Source of the DNA: Algoriphagus algorifonticola
GTDB lineage: Bacteria > Bacteroidota > Bacteroidia > Cytophagales > Cyclobacteriaceae
Direction: 5' to 3'
Assembly: GCF_007655305.1 (NCBI RefSeq)
Contig: NZ_VLOG01000051.1
Span: forward strand, 1-39,322
DNA: 39,322 nt
A model generated the notes under the pieces. That model saw only the letters and a list, made by a program, of their open reading frames with translations, was not told the DNA's origin and searched no databases. Numbering within the stretch: position 1 is the first letter of the stretch; the number at the start of each line of letters is the position of its first letter. Made by a program: the position numbers and the translations under genes. Below, one piece after another: positions 24,777-36,200 of this stretch.

Positions 24777-27671
24777 ATGAAGATTAACCTTTCTAATGCT
24801 GTCAAGTTTGAGAGCAGACACAATGGCCCGACCGAGGCAGAGATCGCAGAGATGTTGGATAAAATCGGAGCCTCTTCCCTGGAGGAATTAATCAACCAAA
24901 CTGTTCCAGAATCCATTCAATTGGAGAGACCTTTGGACCTTCCAAAAGCTCAGTTAGAGTCTGACTTTTTGAAGGATTTCAAAAGGCTGGCTTCCAAAAA
25001 CAAAGTTTTCAAATCTTTCATCGGAATGGGCTATTATGATACCATTGTTCCTGGAGTGGTTTTGAGAAATGTTCTGGAAAATCCGGGTTGGTATACTGCT
25101 TACACTCCTTATCAAGCTGAGATTGCTCAGGGTAGGTTGGAAGCGCTCATCAATTTCCAAACAGTGGTTAGTGAATTGACCGGAATGGAATTGGCAAATG
25201 CTTCATTACTAGATGAAGGTACAGCTGCTGCTGAAGCCATGACTATGCTTCATTCTGTAAAGCCAAGAGAAAAGAAGAATGCGAATAAATTCTTTGTAGA
25301 CGAGAAAATTTTCCCACAGACCAAGGCTCTTTTGGAAACTAGAGCAGAACCTGTAGGGATTGAGCTGGTGTTTGGGTCTATCGAGCAGATGGATGTGACT
25401 GATCCGGAATTATACGGGATCTTGTTCCAATATCCGGACGCGGATGGTGCTGTGAGAGATTATTCAGCGATAGTGGCTGCGGCAAAAGAAAACAAAGTTT
25501 TGACTGCTTTTGCATCAGACTTACTGGCCTTGACGCTATTAACACCTCCTGGAGAAATGGGAGCAGATGTTGTCGTAGGTTCTGCCCAGCGATTTGGAGT
25601 ACCTATGGGTTATGGAGGTCCTCATGCTGGATTTTTCGCTACTAAAGAAGAGTTCAAAAGACAAATCCCTGGTAGAATCATCGGTGTTTCCATCGATAGA
25701 ACTGGAAATAAAGCCTATAGAATGGCGCTCCAAACCAGAGAACAACATATAAAAAGAGAGAAAGCAACTTCCAATATTTGTACTGCTCAGGTATTATTGG
25801 CTGTAATGTCTTCCTTCTATGCAGTATATCATGGTCCTAAGGGATTGAAGGATATTGCTTTGAGAACACATGGTTTTGCAAAATTAACTGCTCAAGCTCT
25901 GAAGCAAGTTGGGCTTCAGGTAGGTGAGCAGACATTCTTCGACACCATTGAGGTGAAAATGAATGAGGTTTCCCGCGAAAGAGTGAGAGGCTTGGCTTTG
26001 GGCGAGAATATGAATTTCCGCTACGAGTCGGAGTCAATTTTCATCTCTTTTGATGAAACCAAGACTTTGGAAGATGTGAAGACCATCGTCAATATTTTTG
26101 CTACAGAAGAAGGTAAGCACACCTTAAACTTGGATGAGTTGGTAAGCAACTTGAGCTTGGAACTTCCAGAAGCTTTGAACAGAAAGTCAGCCTACCTAAC
26201 CCATCCGGTATTCAATAGCTTCCATTCTGAGCATGAAATGCTTCGCTATATCAAGCGTTTGGAAGCAAAAGATCTTTCTTTGGTTCATTCCATGATTTCA
26301 TTGGGCTCTTGTACCATGAAGTTGAATGCAACTGCAGAAATGATTCCTGTAACTTGGCCGGAATTCGGGCAGATTCACCCATTTGCTCCAATGGATCAAG
26401 CTTTAGGCTATCAGGAGTTATTTACCAATTTGAGAACCTGGTTAACAGAAATCACCGGATTTGCGGATACTTCTTTGCAACCTAATTCGGGTGCACAAGG
26501 AGAGTATGCAGGATTGATGGTGATCCGAGCTTATCACATAAGCCGTGGTGAAGGGCATAGAAATGTAGCCTTGATCCCAACCTCAGCTCATGGTACGAAC
26601 CCAGCTTCTGCTGTAATGGCAGGGATGAAAGTAGTCTTGGTGAAGTGTGATGAAAAGGGAAATATTGATTTGGTTGACCTGAAGGAAAAGGCTGCAGCTC
26701 ATGCAAATGACTTGTCAGCTTTGATGGTTACCTATCCTTCCACTCACGGAGTATTTGAAGAAGCGATTCAGGAAATATGTGCGACCATTCATGAATTTGG
26801 AGGTCAAGTGTACATGGATGGAGCGAATATGAATGCCCAAGTAGGCTTGACTTCTCCTGGCAGAATCGGAGCGGATGTTTGTCACTTAAACTTGCATAAG
26901 ACCTTCTGTATTCCTCACGGTGGAGGTGGACCTGGAATGGGACCAATCTGTGTGGCAGCTCATTTGGCTCCGTTCCTTCCAGGAAATCCTTTGGTGAAAA
27001 CTGGTGGTACTCAAGCCGTATCCTCTATCTCAGCCGCTCCTTATGGAAGTGCAAGCATTTTGCCAATTTCCTATGCCTACATTGCGATGATGGGAGGAGA
27101 TGGACTGACTAATGCTACGAAGATGGCAATTCTAAATGCTAACTATATCAAAGAGCGATTGGAGGGGCATTATCCTATTCTGTATACAGGAACTAAGGGA
27201 AGAGCTGCTCACGAGATGATCATCGACTGCAGAAGCTTCAAAGAATTTGGCGTAGAAGTAGAAGATATTGCGAAGCGTTTGATGGACTATGGCTTCCATG
27301 CTCCTACTGTTTCATTTCCGGTAGCGGGTACCATGATGATTGAGCCAACTGAGTCTGAGACAAAGGCGGAATTGGACAGATTCTGTGATGCCTTGATTTC
27401 CATCAGAGAAGAAATCAGAGAAATCGAAAGGGGAGAATCAGACAAAGAGAATAACGTATTGAAGAATGCTCCGCATACTGCCAATATGGTATTGATTGGA
27501 GAATGGGATCTACCTTATTCAAGAGAAAAAGCTGTGTATCCTTTGGGTTATTTAAGAGACAATAAATTCTGGCCTACTGTCAGAAGAATTGATTCTGCCT
27601 ACGGGGACAGAAACTTGATGTGTAGCTGTATTCCTGTAGAGGAATATGCTAATCAGGAGGAAATGGCGTAA
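24777..27671 (+). CDS. gcvP: Glycine dehydrogenase (decarboxylating), P-protein
   Basis: The P-protein of the glycine cleavage system: a PLP enzyme that decarboxylates glycine and passes the aminomethyl group to the H-protein lipoyl arm. The 964-residue protein is a full-length fused form with both halves. N-terminal half: [33 protein letters not shown] segment, EGTAAAEAM and [11 protein letters not shown]-terminal half: [33 protein letters not shown] and the PLP lysine in [16 protein letters not shown] near residue 708. The ATG at 24777 is preferred; an upstream TTG in frame would lie inside the promoter box. gcvT and gcvH are not in the window. Confidence 0.95.
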   Translation: MKINLSNAVKFESRHNGPTEAEIAEMLDKIGASSLEELINQTVPESIQLERPLDLPKAQLESDFLKDFKRLASKNKVFKSFIGMGYYDTIVPGVVLRNVLENPGWYTAYTPYQAEIAQGRLEALINFQTVVSELTGMELANASLLDEGTAAAEAMTMLHSVKPREKKNANKFFVDEKIFPQTKALLETRAEPVGIELVFGSIEQMDVTDPELYGILFQYPDADGAVRDYSAIVAAAKENKVLTAFASDLLALTLLTPPGEMGADVVVGSAQRFGVPMGYGGPHAGFFATKEEFKRQIPGRIIGVSIDRTGNKAYRMALQTREQHIKREKATSNICTAQVLLAVMSSFYAVYHGPKGLKDIALRTHGFAKLTAQALKQVGLQVGEQTFFDTIEVKMNEVSRERVRGLALGENMNFRYESESIFISFDETKTLEDVKTIVNIFATEEGKHTLNLDELVSNLSLELPEALNRKSAYLTHPVFNSFHSEHEMLRYIKRLEAKDLSLVHSMISLGSCTMKLNATAEMIPVTWPEFGQIHPFAPMDQALGYQELFTNLRTWLTEITGFADTSLQPNSGAQGEYAGLMVIRAYHISRGEGHRNVALIPTSAHGTNPASAVMAGMKVVLVKCDEKGNIDLVDLKEKAAAHANDLSALMVTYPSTHGVFEEAIQEICATIHEFGGQVYMDGANMNAQVGLTSPGRIGADVCHLNLHKTFCIPHGGGGPGMGPICVAAHLAPFLPGNPLVKTGGTQAVSSISAAPYGSASILPISYAYIAMMGGDGLTNATKMAILNANYIKERLEGHYPILYTGTKGRAAHEMIIDCRSFKEFGVEVEDIAKRLMDYGFHAPTVSFPVAGTMMIEPTESETKAELDRFCDALISIREEIREIERGESDKENNVLKNAPHTANMVLIGEWDLPYSREKAVYPLGYLRDNKFWPTVRRIDSAYGDRNLMCSCIPVEEYANQEEMA

Positions 27672-27687
27672 TTGGAATTAGATAAAA

Positions 27688-27717
27688 AAAGAGGTTAGTG
27701 GAAACGCTAACCTCTTT
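27688..27717. terminator. Terminator between gcvP and the DUF1569 gene
   Basis: AAAGAGGTTAG and CTAACCTCTTT form an 11-bp stem with an 8-nt loop, flanked by an A run and a T run. It lies 16 nt past the gcvP stop and 4 nt past the stop of the converging gene, so it can serve both. Confidence 0.85.
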
Positions 27718-27721
27718 TCTT

Positions 27722-28168
27722 TTACCAAATTCCGAATTGGCCAAAATGGTGTTTGAAATGCTTATGATGAAATTTTTCCCATTCTTCAAACGTGAGGTAG
27801 CCAAATCGTGGATGTATGGACCTGAACTTTGGATTGTTTTCAAAAGCCTCCTCGTATTCCTGGACACTTTGCACCAATTTTTCTTTGGCAGTTTCCAAGT
27901 CTGGAAACCTTAAATCAGGCAATTCCCCATTTGAATTGGGTGCTCTGACTCCTTTGGGAAACTCTATATCCGTATAGATCAAGGCCTGTTTTTGCATCAG
28001 CTGTTTTTCATTCGGTTCAAATTCCGGGAGTTTGATTCTTCCACTGGAAAGCTTCATGGTAATAGTCATATGCTCCACCATATGCTGAGGAGTCATGATA
28101 CCGAATTGGGCAGGAGTGTCAGTGTTTAGATTTTGGAGTTGTGATTTGATTTTTGACGAATTCAACAT
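27722..28168 (-). CDS. DUF1569 (DinB-like) family protein
   Basis: A 148-residue cytosolic protein of the DUF1569 type, related to the DinB/YfiT four-helix metal-binding fold. Histidines that could bind a metal are seen in TPQHMVEHM (near residues 27-35) and in the C-terminal cluster HHKHFKHHFGQF (near 133-144). The spacing fits the three-histidine DinB site. Activity is unknown for the family. It is a single gene between two terminators, so it is transcribed alone. Confidence 0.75.
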   Translation of the reverse strand: MLNSSKIKSQLQNLNTDTPAQFGIMTPQHMVEHMTITMKLSSGRIKLPEFEPNEKQLMQKQALIYTDIEFPKGVRAPNSNGELPDLRFPDLETAKEKLVQSVQEYEEAFENNPKFRSIHPRFGYLTFEEWEKFHHKHFKHHFGQFGIW

Positions 28169-28290
28169 ATTGTGGTTTTTGAGTTTTCGCTGAAAAGTAG
28201 ATTTTTGGCATTAATTGAATCGCTCTCAATCTAATATTTTATTGTCAATTAATCTGTGAGTTGAAGGTTCTCAACGAAGAATTTATAAAA

Positions 28291-28319
28291 AAAAGCGTCT
28301 GAGATTCCCAGACGCTTTT
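28291..28319 (-). terminator. Terminator of nrdBA
   Basis: AAAAGCGTCTG and CAGACGCTTTT form an 11-bp stem with a 7-nt loop. On the minus strand it comes 21 nt past the nrdA stop and is followed by a run of eight T. Confidence 0.9.
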
Positions 28320-28340
28320 CCAATTGACGAACTCTAAAAT

Positions 28341-30740
28341 TTAACTTCCGCATGCCTCGCAATCATCGGGATTATCCAATGAGCATTGCACGGCTTCTTG
28401 TTTTGTCGATTTAGCAGCAGCTTCTTCAGCTTTTGCTTTTTCATCTTGCGGTTCAAAACCTGTTTTGTCCAATGTAAACTTGATTGCAGCAGCAGCAGCT
28501 TGAGATCTCAAGTAGTACATACCGGTCTTCAAACCTTTCTTCCAGGCATAGAAGTGCATGGAAGTCAGCTTACCAAAATTCGGATCTTGCAAGAAGACGT
28601 TCATGCTTTGAGACTGGCAGATGTAAGCTCCTCTGTCCGCTGCCATATCAATAATCACTTTTTGGGAAACTTCCCAAACGGTCTTGTAAATATCTTTTAT
28701 ATGCTGTGGAATTCCCGGTACATTTTGAACTGATCCATTGGTGGAAATCAATCGGTTTCTCATGGTATCATTCCAAAGGCCAAGCTTGATCAGGTCTTTC
28801 ATCAAGTGCTTGTTTACCACGATGAACTCCCCTGATAGTGTTCTTCTAGTGTAAATATTGGAAGTGTATGGCTCGAAGCATTCATTATTTCCTAAGATTT
28901 GAGAGGTGGAGGCAGTTGGCATTGGCGCTACTAATAGGGAGTTTCTCAAACCATACTTCTTCACTTTCTCCTTCAATTCCATCCAGTTCCATCTGTTGGA
29001 TTTTGGCGTTACTCCCCACATATCAAACTGAAGTTCTCCTTTGGATGCTGGTGATCCTTCGTAGGTTTCATAAGTACCTTGTACTTTGGCCAATTCCATG
29101 GAAGTTTCTACTGCTGCATAGTAGATAGTTTCGAAGATGTCCTCATTCAATCCTTTTGCTTCAGGTGAATCGAAAGGCATTCTCAACATGATGAAAGCAT
29201 CCGCTAATCCTTGCACACCCAAACCAATTGGTCTATGTCTGAAGTTGGATCGCTTCGCTTCTTCTACCGGATAGTAGTTTACATCAATTACTTTATTGAG
29301 GTTTCGAGTAGCTACTTTGGTGATTTCATATAATTTCTGATGGTCGAAGAAAAGCTTTCCATCAGGTCCTTGTGTCACAAATTTAGGAAGTGCTAAAGAA
29401 GCAAGGTTACAAACAGCTACCTCATCCGGAGCAGTGTATTCTATAATCTCGGTACAAAGGTTGGAGGACTTGATAGTTCCCAAGTTCTTCTGATTGGACT
29501 TTCCATTTGCCGCATCTTTGTAGAGCATATATGGAGTTCCTGTTTCGATTTGAGATTCCAGCACTTCAAACCACAATTCCTGAGCTTTGATGGTTTCTCT
29601 TGCTTTTCCTTCACGCTCGTACTTTTCGTATAGCTTTTCAAATTCCTCGCCATGGCAATCGGAAAGACCTGGGCATTCATTAGGACAGAACAAAGACCAA
29701 TTTTCGTTTTGTTCTACTCGCTTCATGAAAAGATCTGGAATCCAAAGTGCATAGAACAAGTCTCTGGCTCGCATTTCTTCTTTACCATGGTTTCTCTTTA
29801 GCTCCAAGAAGTCTTTGATATCAGCATGCCAAGGCTCTAGGTAGATGGCAAAAGATCCTTTTCTTTTTCCTCCTCCTTGATCCACGTATCTTGCGGTCAT
29901 ATCGAAGTTTCTTAACATCGGTACGATTCCGTTAGATACGCCATTGGTTCCTTTGATATAAGAACCTTTAGCTCTTACATGGTGGATAGAAAGACCAATA
30001 CCTCCTGCAGATTGTGAGATCTTAGCACATTGCTTTAATGTATCATAAATTCCATCAATACTGTCATCCTTCATAGTCAGAAGGAAGCAAGAGGAAAGTT
30101 GCGGTTTTGGAGTTCCTGCGTTGAAGAGGGTAGGAGTCGCGTGAGTAAACCATTTTTCAGAAAGGAGATTGTAAGTTTCGATTACAGAATCCAAATCTTC
30201 TTTATGAATACCTACGGCTACCCGCATCAACATGTGCTGTGGACGCTCTACTACTTTTCCATCTAAACGGATCAAGTAGGATCTTTCTAAGGTTTTATAG
30301 CCGAAGTAATCGTATCCAAAGTCTCTTTTGTAATCAATCGCCGCATCCAACTTTGCCGCATTCTTTTTAATAATGCCATACACTTCCGGGTCAATCAATG
30401 CCGCATTCTCACCTGTGATCGGATTGACATAAGTGTAAAGTCTTTTCATGGTATTTGAAAAAGACTGACTGGTTGTTTTATGCAGATTAGAGATGGCAAT
30501 CCGTGCAGCAAGTATCGCATAATCCGGATGCTTCACTGTCAATGAAGCGCAAACTTCTGCGGCTAGATTATCTAACTCAGAGGTAGTTACTCCATCATAC
30601 AAACCATCAATTACCTTTTTGGCAACTTCTATAGGCTGTATAAATTTAGGATCCAGCTCATAGCACAGATTCTCTATTCGTGCTGTGATTTTGTCAAAGC
30701 GAACTGATTCGCGTCTTCCGTCTCTTTTTATTACTAGCAT
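28341..30740 (-). CDS. nrdA: Ribonucleoside-diphosphate reductase, alpha subunit (class Ia)
   Basis: The catalytic subunit that reduces ribonucleoside diphosphates to deoxyribonucleotides. The 799-residue protein has an N-terminal ATP cone ([18 protein letters not shown]) for allosteric control. The active-site set is NLCTEI with Asn, Cys and Glu; the second cysteine is in QLSSCFLL; and the radical-transfer/substrate loop is [19 protein letters not shown]-terminal CEACGS gives the CxxC pair re-reduced by thioredoxin or glutaredoxin. Upstream by 40 bp on the same strand is nrdB, so the two form an operon in the order nrdB-nrdA. An alanine/lysine-rich linker precedes the CxxC tail. Confidence 0.96.
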   Translation of the reverse strand: MLVIKRDGRRESVRFDKITARIENLCYELDPKFIQPIEVAKKVIDGLYDGVTTSELDNLAAEVCASLTVKHPDYAILAARIAISNLHKTTSQSFSNTMKRLYTYVNPITGENAALIDPEVYGIIKKNAAKLDAAIDYKRDFGYDYFGYKTLERSYLIRLDGKVVERPQHMLMRVAVGIHKEDLDSVIETYNLLSEKWFTHATPTLFNAGTPKPQLSSCFLLTMKDDSIDGIYDTLKQCAKISQSAGGIGLSIHHVRAKGSYIKGTNGVSNGIVPMLRNFDMTARYVDQGGGKRKGSFAIYLEPWHADIKDFLELKRNHGKEEMRARDLFYALWIPDLFMKRVEQNENWSLFCPNECPGLSDCHGEEFEKLYEKYEREGKARETIKAQELWFEVLESQIETGTPYMLYKDAANGKSNQKNLGTIKSSNLCTEIIEYTAPDEVAVCNLASLALPKFVTQGPDGKLFFDHQKLYEITKVATRNLNKVIDVNYYPVEEAKRSNFRHRPIGLGVQGLADAFIMLRMPFDSPEAKGLNEDIFETIYYAAVETSMELAKVQGTYETYEGSPASKGELQFDMWGVTPKSNRWNWMELKEKVKKYGLRNSLLVAPMPTASTSQILGNNECFEPYTSNIYTRRTLSGEFIVVNKHLMKDLIKLGLWNDTMRNRLISTNGSVQNVPGIPQHIKDIYKTVWEVSQKVIIDMAADRGAYICQSQSMNVFLQDPNFGKLTSMHFYAWKKGLKTGMYYLRSQAAAAAIKFTLDKTGFEPQDEKAKAEEAAAKSTKQEAVQCSLDNPDDCEACGS

Positions 30741-30780
30741 AGTTCAGGTGAGGTTAATGGTTGGGTAATGTGGTTTGAGG

Positions 30781-31758
30781 TTAAAAGTCTTCCCCTAAAG
30801 AGAAGCGCGCTGATTCTGTGGCATCATTGGACTTCATCACGCCGGCTTTTTGATAATCACCTACTCGCTTCTCAAAGAAGTTGGTTTTACCCTGAAGGGA
30901 GATCATGTCCATGAAATCAAATGGATTAGTACTGTTCCATACCTTATCGCATCCTAGTTCCATCAATAATCGGTCCGCAACGAATTCGATGTATTGACAC
31001 ATCAAATCTGCATTCATTCCTATCAATCTTACCGGAAGTGCATCGGTCACAAATTCCTTTTCGATGGCAACTGCGTCCATAATAATTTCTTTGACAGTTT
31101 CTTTTGGAAGCGGGTTTTGTACGTGTTGGGTATAAAGGTGACAAGCAAAGTCACAGTGAAGACCCTCGTCTCGTGAAATCAATTCATTAGAGAAAGTAAG
31201 CCCTGGCATCAATCCTCTTTTCTTCAGCCAGAAAATAGAACAGAATGAACCAGAGAAGAAGATTCCTTCTACAGCAGCAAAAGCAATGAGTCTTTCTTGG
31301 AAACTTCCATTATCAATCCATCTCAATGCCCAGTCGGCTTTCTTTTTAACGCAATCAATATGCTCAATCGCATTTAGTAATTTGTCTCGCTCTGCCGCGT
31401 CTTTGATATAGGTATCGATAAGCAAGCTGTAAGTTTCTGAGTGGATATTTTCCATGGCAATTTGAAATCCATAGAAAAACTTAGCTTCCGTATATTGTAC
31501 TTCTGCCACAAAGTGCTCAGCCAGGTTTTCATTGACAATACCATCACTTGCCGCGAAAAAAGCCAAAACGTGAGAAATAAAGTGGCGCTCCCCGTCATTG
31601 AGGTTTTTCCAGTCTCTCATGTCTTGTCCTAAATCAATCTCCTCAGCCGTCCAGAAGCTGGCTTCTGCCTGTTTATAAAATTTCCAAATGTCTGCGTGTT
31701 GGATTGGGAATAAAACAAAGCGATTCTTATTCTCTTCTAAAATTGGTTCTGCTTGCAT
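30781..31758 (-). CDS. nrdB: Ribonucleoside-diphosphate reductase, beta subunit (class Ia)
   Basis: The small subunit that holds the di-iron centre and the tyrosyl radical. Iron ligands and radical site are seen as [21 protein letters not shown] (Glu, His and the radical Tyr), [10 protein letters not shown] and [11 protein letters not shown]. The tyrosine is present, so this is the classical tyrosyl-radical type. The ATG at 31758 gives 325 residues starting [14 protein letters not shown] and is preceded by AAAGAGAA. A TTG 17 codons upstream (31809) is in frame but would add a tail not typical of the family. A hairpin at 31842-31868 lies in the leader region. Confidence 0.95.
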   Translation of the reverse strand: MQAEPILEENKNRFVLFPIQHADIWKFYKQAEASFWTAEEIDLGQDMRDWKNLNDGERHFISHVLAFFAASDGIVNENLAEHFVAEVQYTEAKFFYGFQIAMENIHSETYSLLIDTYIKDAAERDKLLNAIEHIDCVKKKADWALRWIDNGSFQERLIAFAAVEGIFFSGSFCSIFWLKKRGLMPGLTFSNELISRDEGLHCDFACHLYTQHVQNPLPKETVKEIIMDAVAIEKEFVTDALPVRLIGMNADLMCQYIEFVADRLLMELGCDKVWNSTNPFDFMDMISLQGKTNFFEKRVGDYQKAGVMKSNDATESARFSLGEDF

Positions 31759-32406
31759 CGTTCTCTTTGGTTTATTTGATAATGTTCTAATAAAGTTAAT
31801 TTCAGACAAATAGCTCTTCAGTAATCGTTGCCGGGGATAGAAAAGGCTGCCTTTTTAGAACAGCCTTTGAACAAATATGTGAACCAAAATCCAGAAATAA
31901 AACCCCCGAAGTCCTGAATTAGGGTGTTTTTTGAACAATAGTCAAAAACTATTTAAGTATCATAAAACCATTACCTTATATCTACTCGGATAAAGTAAAA
32001 GATAAGCTGAAATGAGCATTTTGAGGCGTTGAAACTTTTTTCAGTTTTTTTGAAAAAAATATTTTTAACAAAATTCAAGTGATTTTTGACCGATGTTCAA
32101 TTTTATTCAATCGATTTAAAATAAAATAAACAGCTGAAAATCAGGTATGAGCAGCTATTTGAATTTTCTATCGAGAATCTTCTTGTCTTTTGAAATTGCT
32201 TGAGTCCAATGATTGCTTGCCCTATTTCTTAGTACTAATTATATTTACCTACCTTTGAATGTATTGATACAAATCTTGGCTTTTAAAGCTCCTGAAAAAA
32301 GAGATTACTGATAATTACTTTTTGCGCAGCTCTAAGTTGCTGAAAGGGCATTGCTTAAGGCCATAATAATTTTATGGAGCCATTTTTTTCTTCAAATACT
32401 CTTCCT
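31759..32406. other. AT-rich intergenic region between nrdB and rplU
   Basis: About 650 bp without a recognisable gene, between divergent nrdB and rplU. Visible items are: an 8-bp hairpin AAAGGCTG/CAGCCTTT at 31842-31868, with TTTT after it on the nrdB strand; an inverted repeat AATAGT-N5-ACTATT at 31937-31953 that could be an operator; long A/T tracts at 32030-32080; and a TACCTTTG box on the plus strand at 32250-32257. No NrdR-box pair was recognised. Confidence 0.5.
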
Positions 32407-32414
32407 TATATTTG
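32407..32414 (+). promoter_or_regulatory. -7 box of the rplU-rpmA promoter
   Basis: TATATTTG fits TAnnTTTG exactly and is followed by a short leader before the rplU ATG at 32451. The -33 region is a T run (32383-32389) rather than TTG. Its position argues against an rplU start at the TTG inside the box. Confidence 0.6.
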
Positions 32415-32450
32415 CACTCCGATTTCGACAAAGAATCTAGAAAGAAACAC

Positions 32451-32762
32451 ATGTACGCAATTGTAAACATCGCAGGAAAGCAGTTCAAAGTAACAAAAGA
32501 TCAGTTTGTTTATGCTCCAAAGCTAGACGCAGAAACTGGCGCTTCCGTGGAATTTGACCAAGTACTATTAGCAGAAGCTGATGGGAATGTGTCTGTTGGT
32601 GCACCTTTAATTAAGGGCGCTAAGGTATCTGGCAAGGTGCTGGATCATGTTAAAGGTGATAAAGTCATCGTCTTCAAAAAGAAGCGTAGAAAAGGCTACA
32701 AGAAGAAGAACGGTCACAGACAAGACTTCACCAAAGTATTGATTGAAAATATTACACTCTAA
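32451..32762 (+). CDS. rplU: 50S ribosomal protein L21
   Basis: A 103-residue L21 protein of the large ribosomal subunit, binding 23S rRNA. It begins MYAIVNIAGKQFKV, the usual start of L21, has the family segments VLLAEADGNVSVGAPLI and VIVFKKKRRKGYKKKNGHRQ (basic rRNA-binding loop), and ends in FTKVLIENITL. The ATG at 32451 is the family start. rpmA follows 34 bp later, the normal order for these two ribosomal genes. Confidence 0.97.
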   Translation: MYAIVNIAGKQFKVTKDQFVYAPKLDAETGASVEFDQVLLAEADGNVSVGAPLIKGAKVSGKVLDHVKGDKVIVFKKKRRKGYKKKNGHRQDFTKVLIENITL

Positions 32763-32796
32763 GTTTTCTATTAGAAAACCATAAACGAATCAGACC

Positions 32797-33057
32797 ATGG
32801 CACACAAAAAAGGTGTAGGTAGTTCCAAAAACGGTAGAGAATCACATTCCAAAAGATTGGGTGTGAAGAAATTTGGAGGCGAGCAAGTTATCGCCGGTAA
32901 CATTATTGTAAGACAAAGAGGTACCAAGCATCACCCTGGAAACAACGTAGGTGTTGGTAAAGATCATACCTTGTTTGCACTTTCTGACGGTGTTGTAACT
33001 TTCAAAAAGAAAGCAGACGGTAAGTCTTACGTAAGTGTTTTGCCAGCTGAGGCTTAA
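32797..33057 (+). CDS. rpmA: 50S ribosomal protein L27
   Basis: An 86-residue L27 protein whose N terminus reaches towards the peptidyl-transferase centre. It starts [20 protein letters not shown], the conserved L27 beginning with no extra cleaved leader as found in Firmicutes. The rest has [21 protein letters not shown] and [17 protein letters not shown]. It is the second gene of the rplU operon and is followed within 25 bp by a strong terminator. Confidence 0.97.
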   Translation: MAHKKGVGSSKNGRESHSKRLGVKKFGGEQVIAGNIIVRQRGTKHHPGNNVGVGKDHTLFALSDGVVTFKKKADGKSYVSVLPAEA

Positions 33058-33077
33058 TACCTACTAAAACGAAAATC

Positions 33078-33103
33078 AAAACCCTTTCCTCGGAAAGGGT
33101 TTT
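33078..33103 (+). terminator. Terminator of rplU-rpmA
   Basis: AAAACCCTTTCC and GGAAAGGGTTTT form a 12-bp stem with a 2-nt loop (effectively a tetraloop) and continue into TTTTG. It starts 21 nt after the rpmA stop. Confidence 0.9.
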
Positions 33104-33211
33104 TTTGTTTCTAGCCAAAAAAGAATTCCGACCACTGATCAATTTTTTAGCAATAGAGTCAAAGACTTATCCTAATTTTTTAACTTCAAGAAACCACCAA
33201 ATATTATCCTT

Positions 33212-36200
33212 ATGAGAAATCGATTTTCATTGGGTTTATTGGGGATTTTGCTCTGTTTTATTTTTCAGGTAAACTCTTCCCATGCCCAAAATGTACCTAA
33301 TCCTTCTGTTTACAAAGCACTCGAATGGAGGCTTGTTGGCCCATTTCGTGGAGGCAGGTCCGATGCAGTTACCGGAGTAGCTGGTTCTGACCATACTTAC
33401 TATTTTGGTTCTACCGGCGGAGGTGTTTGGAAAACTGTTGACTCCGGGAATACCTGGAAGTCAGTTTCCGACGGCTTTTTCGGTGGTTCTATCGGTGCTG
33501 TTGCTGTTTCTGAAAGTGACACTAGTGTAGTGTATGCAGGAGGAGGAGAGAAAACGGTCCGTGGAAATGTTTCTTTTGGATACGGAGTCTGGAAAAGTAA
33601 GGATGCCGGCAAAAGCTGGGAAAGAGCAGGCTTGGATAAAAGCCGGTTTATTGCAAGACTAAGAATTCATCCCAGCAATCCTGATGTAGTTTATGCAGCA
33701 GTTTTGGGAGATTTATTTAAGCCTGATGCTACAAGGGGTGTTTACAAAACCACCAATGGAGGTGCTTCTTGGGAAAAAGTTCTTTTTGTTTCCGACGTGG
33801 CGGGTGCTGTTGATTTGATTTTAGACCCTAATAATCCTGATATCCTATATGCAACAACTTGGGAGATCAAGCGAACTCCTTATTCTTTGGAAAGTGGTGG
33901 GCCTGGATCAAAAATGTTTAAGTCCACAGATGGCGGTAAAAACTGGGAAGACCTTACATCCAAAGAAGGATTTCCTCAAGGAATTTTAGGAATTATGGGG
34001 GTAACCGTTTCTCCTTTGAACTCTAACAGGCTTTATGCCATCATTGAAAATGATAATGGAGGAGTGTATACTTCCACGGATGCAGGACAAACCTGGTCCA
34101 AAACCAATGAGGATAGGAGCTTAAGACAAAGAGCTTGGTATTATTCCCGAATTTATGCAGACACTCAAGACGAGGAAACAGTTTATGTTTTAAACGTAAA
34201 CTATCACAAATCGACTGATGGCGGGAAAACTTTCAAAGGTTCCAATGCTCCACATGGAGATCATCATGATTTGTGGATAGATCCAAATAACAATCAGCGT
34301 ATGATTATCGCCGATGACGGTGGAGCGCAAGTTTCCGAAGATGGCGGAGCTAACTGGTCCACTTATATGAATCAGCCGACTTCTCAATTCTACAGAGTGA
34401 CCACAGACAATTCTTTTCCATACAGAATTTACGGTGCGCAGCAGGACAATTCAACTGTTAGAATCCGTCACAGAGTAGACGGAAGAGGAGGGATTACTGA
34501 AGATGACTGGGAGCCTACCGCAGGTGGAGAGTCTGGTTGGATCGCTCCGGACCCAAAGAATAATGACATTGTATATGGGGGTTCTTATGGGGGACTTTTG
34601 ACCCGGGAGGATCATGAAAAAGGAATCAGCAGAACAGTCAATGTATGGCCTGATAATCCTATGGGACATGGAGCGGAAGACATGAAGTATAGATTTCAAT
34701 GGAACTTCCCGATTTTCTTCTCACCGCATGATCCTAATATGCTTTACACGACCAGTAACCGCTTTCATAGATCCACTAATGAGGGACAAAGTTGGGAAGT
34801 GTTTTCGCCTGATTTGACCAGAAATGATGCGAGTAAATTAGGTTCATCCGGTGGTCCAATTACCAAAGACAATACTTCTGTAGAGTATTATGCCACTATT
34901 TTCACGGCTGCAGAGTCTCCTGTGAAGAAAGGGGTAATCTGGGCTGGTTCTGATGATGGATTGGTGCATGTGACTACAGATAATGGGGTGACCTGGGTGA
35001 ATGTGACTCCTTCCGCCATGCCGGAATGGTTACAGATCAATAGTATTGAGGCGAGTCCATATGAAGCAGGTGAGGCTTATTTTGCAGCAACTGGTTATAA
35101 AAGTGGGAATTTTGAGCCTTACTTATATAAGACCAAGGATTATGGTAAAACCTGGACTAAAATTACCAAAGGGATAGATGCAGAGCATTTCACCCGGGTA
35201 ATTCGCGCAGATCCTGTTAAGAAGGGAATGCTTTACGCAGGCACCGAGACTGGTATGTATTATTCAAAAGATGATGGGGCAAATTGGCATTCCTTGCAAA
35301 TGAATCTTCCTATCGTTCCGATAACTGACTTGGCTATCAAGGATAATAATTTGATTGCTGCAACGCAGGGCCGTTCTTTCTGGATTATCGATGATCTAAC
35401 TGTTTTGCATCAGGCAGAGCCAGGTATTGAGAATAAAAAGTTGCATCTATTCAAACCTCAGGATTCTTATAGAATAGATGGTGTAAAAAGGAAGTCTCCG
35501 ACCATGGGGACCAACAGACCAGGAGGAGTTTTGGTGTATTATTTTATCAAAGAGGAGCCTAAACAAGAGCTTAAGATTGAGTTTTTGGATAATGGGAATA
35601 ATGTTCTTAGAACCTTTTCTAGCAAAGGCTACCAGGGTGATACTTTAAAAGTGAAAGCGGGTAGCAATGAATTCAATTGGAATTTGAGAGTAGAAGATGC
35701 GGAAGGATTTGATGGTCTCATCATGTGGGCTGCTAATCTTCGAGGACCAAAGGTTGTTCCTGGTGATTATAAGGTAAGAGTTACCTTGGACGGGGAAAGA
35801 CAGGAGCAAGGATTCAAAGTTTTGGCAGACCCTAGATATGAAACCACTCAGGCGGGATTGGAAAAACAGTTTGAGTTTCTCATGAATGTGAACCGCAAGC
35901 TGACAGAAACGCATCAGACTATTAAATTGATTCGTCAGTACAGAGCTGAACTGGATAGTATGGAAAACAAGCCAGCCAACCTGGAGCAAATCAAAGCTCA
36001 AATGCAGGAGATAGAAGAGACCTTGTACCAGACCAAAAACAGAAGCGGTCAAGATCCTCTAAACTATCCGATCAGGCTGAATAATAAATTGGCTCATTTA
36101 AATAGCGTGGTTGGAAATGGTGATTATCCTCCAACTGATCAATCTGTAGAAGTGAGAAAAGAATTAACTCAGCAAATTGATGTGCAACTTGCTAGATTCA

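Noticed and set aside
31759..31809. 17-codon N-terminal extension of nrdB from a TTG start
   Set aside because: The ATG at 31758 has a purine-rich sequence in front and gives the family start; the extension looks like leader.
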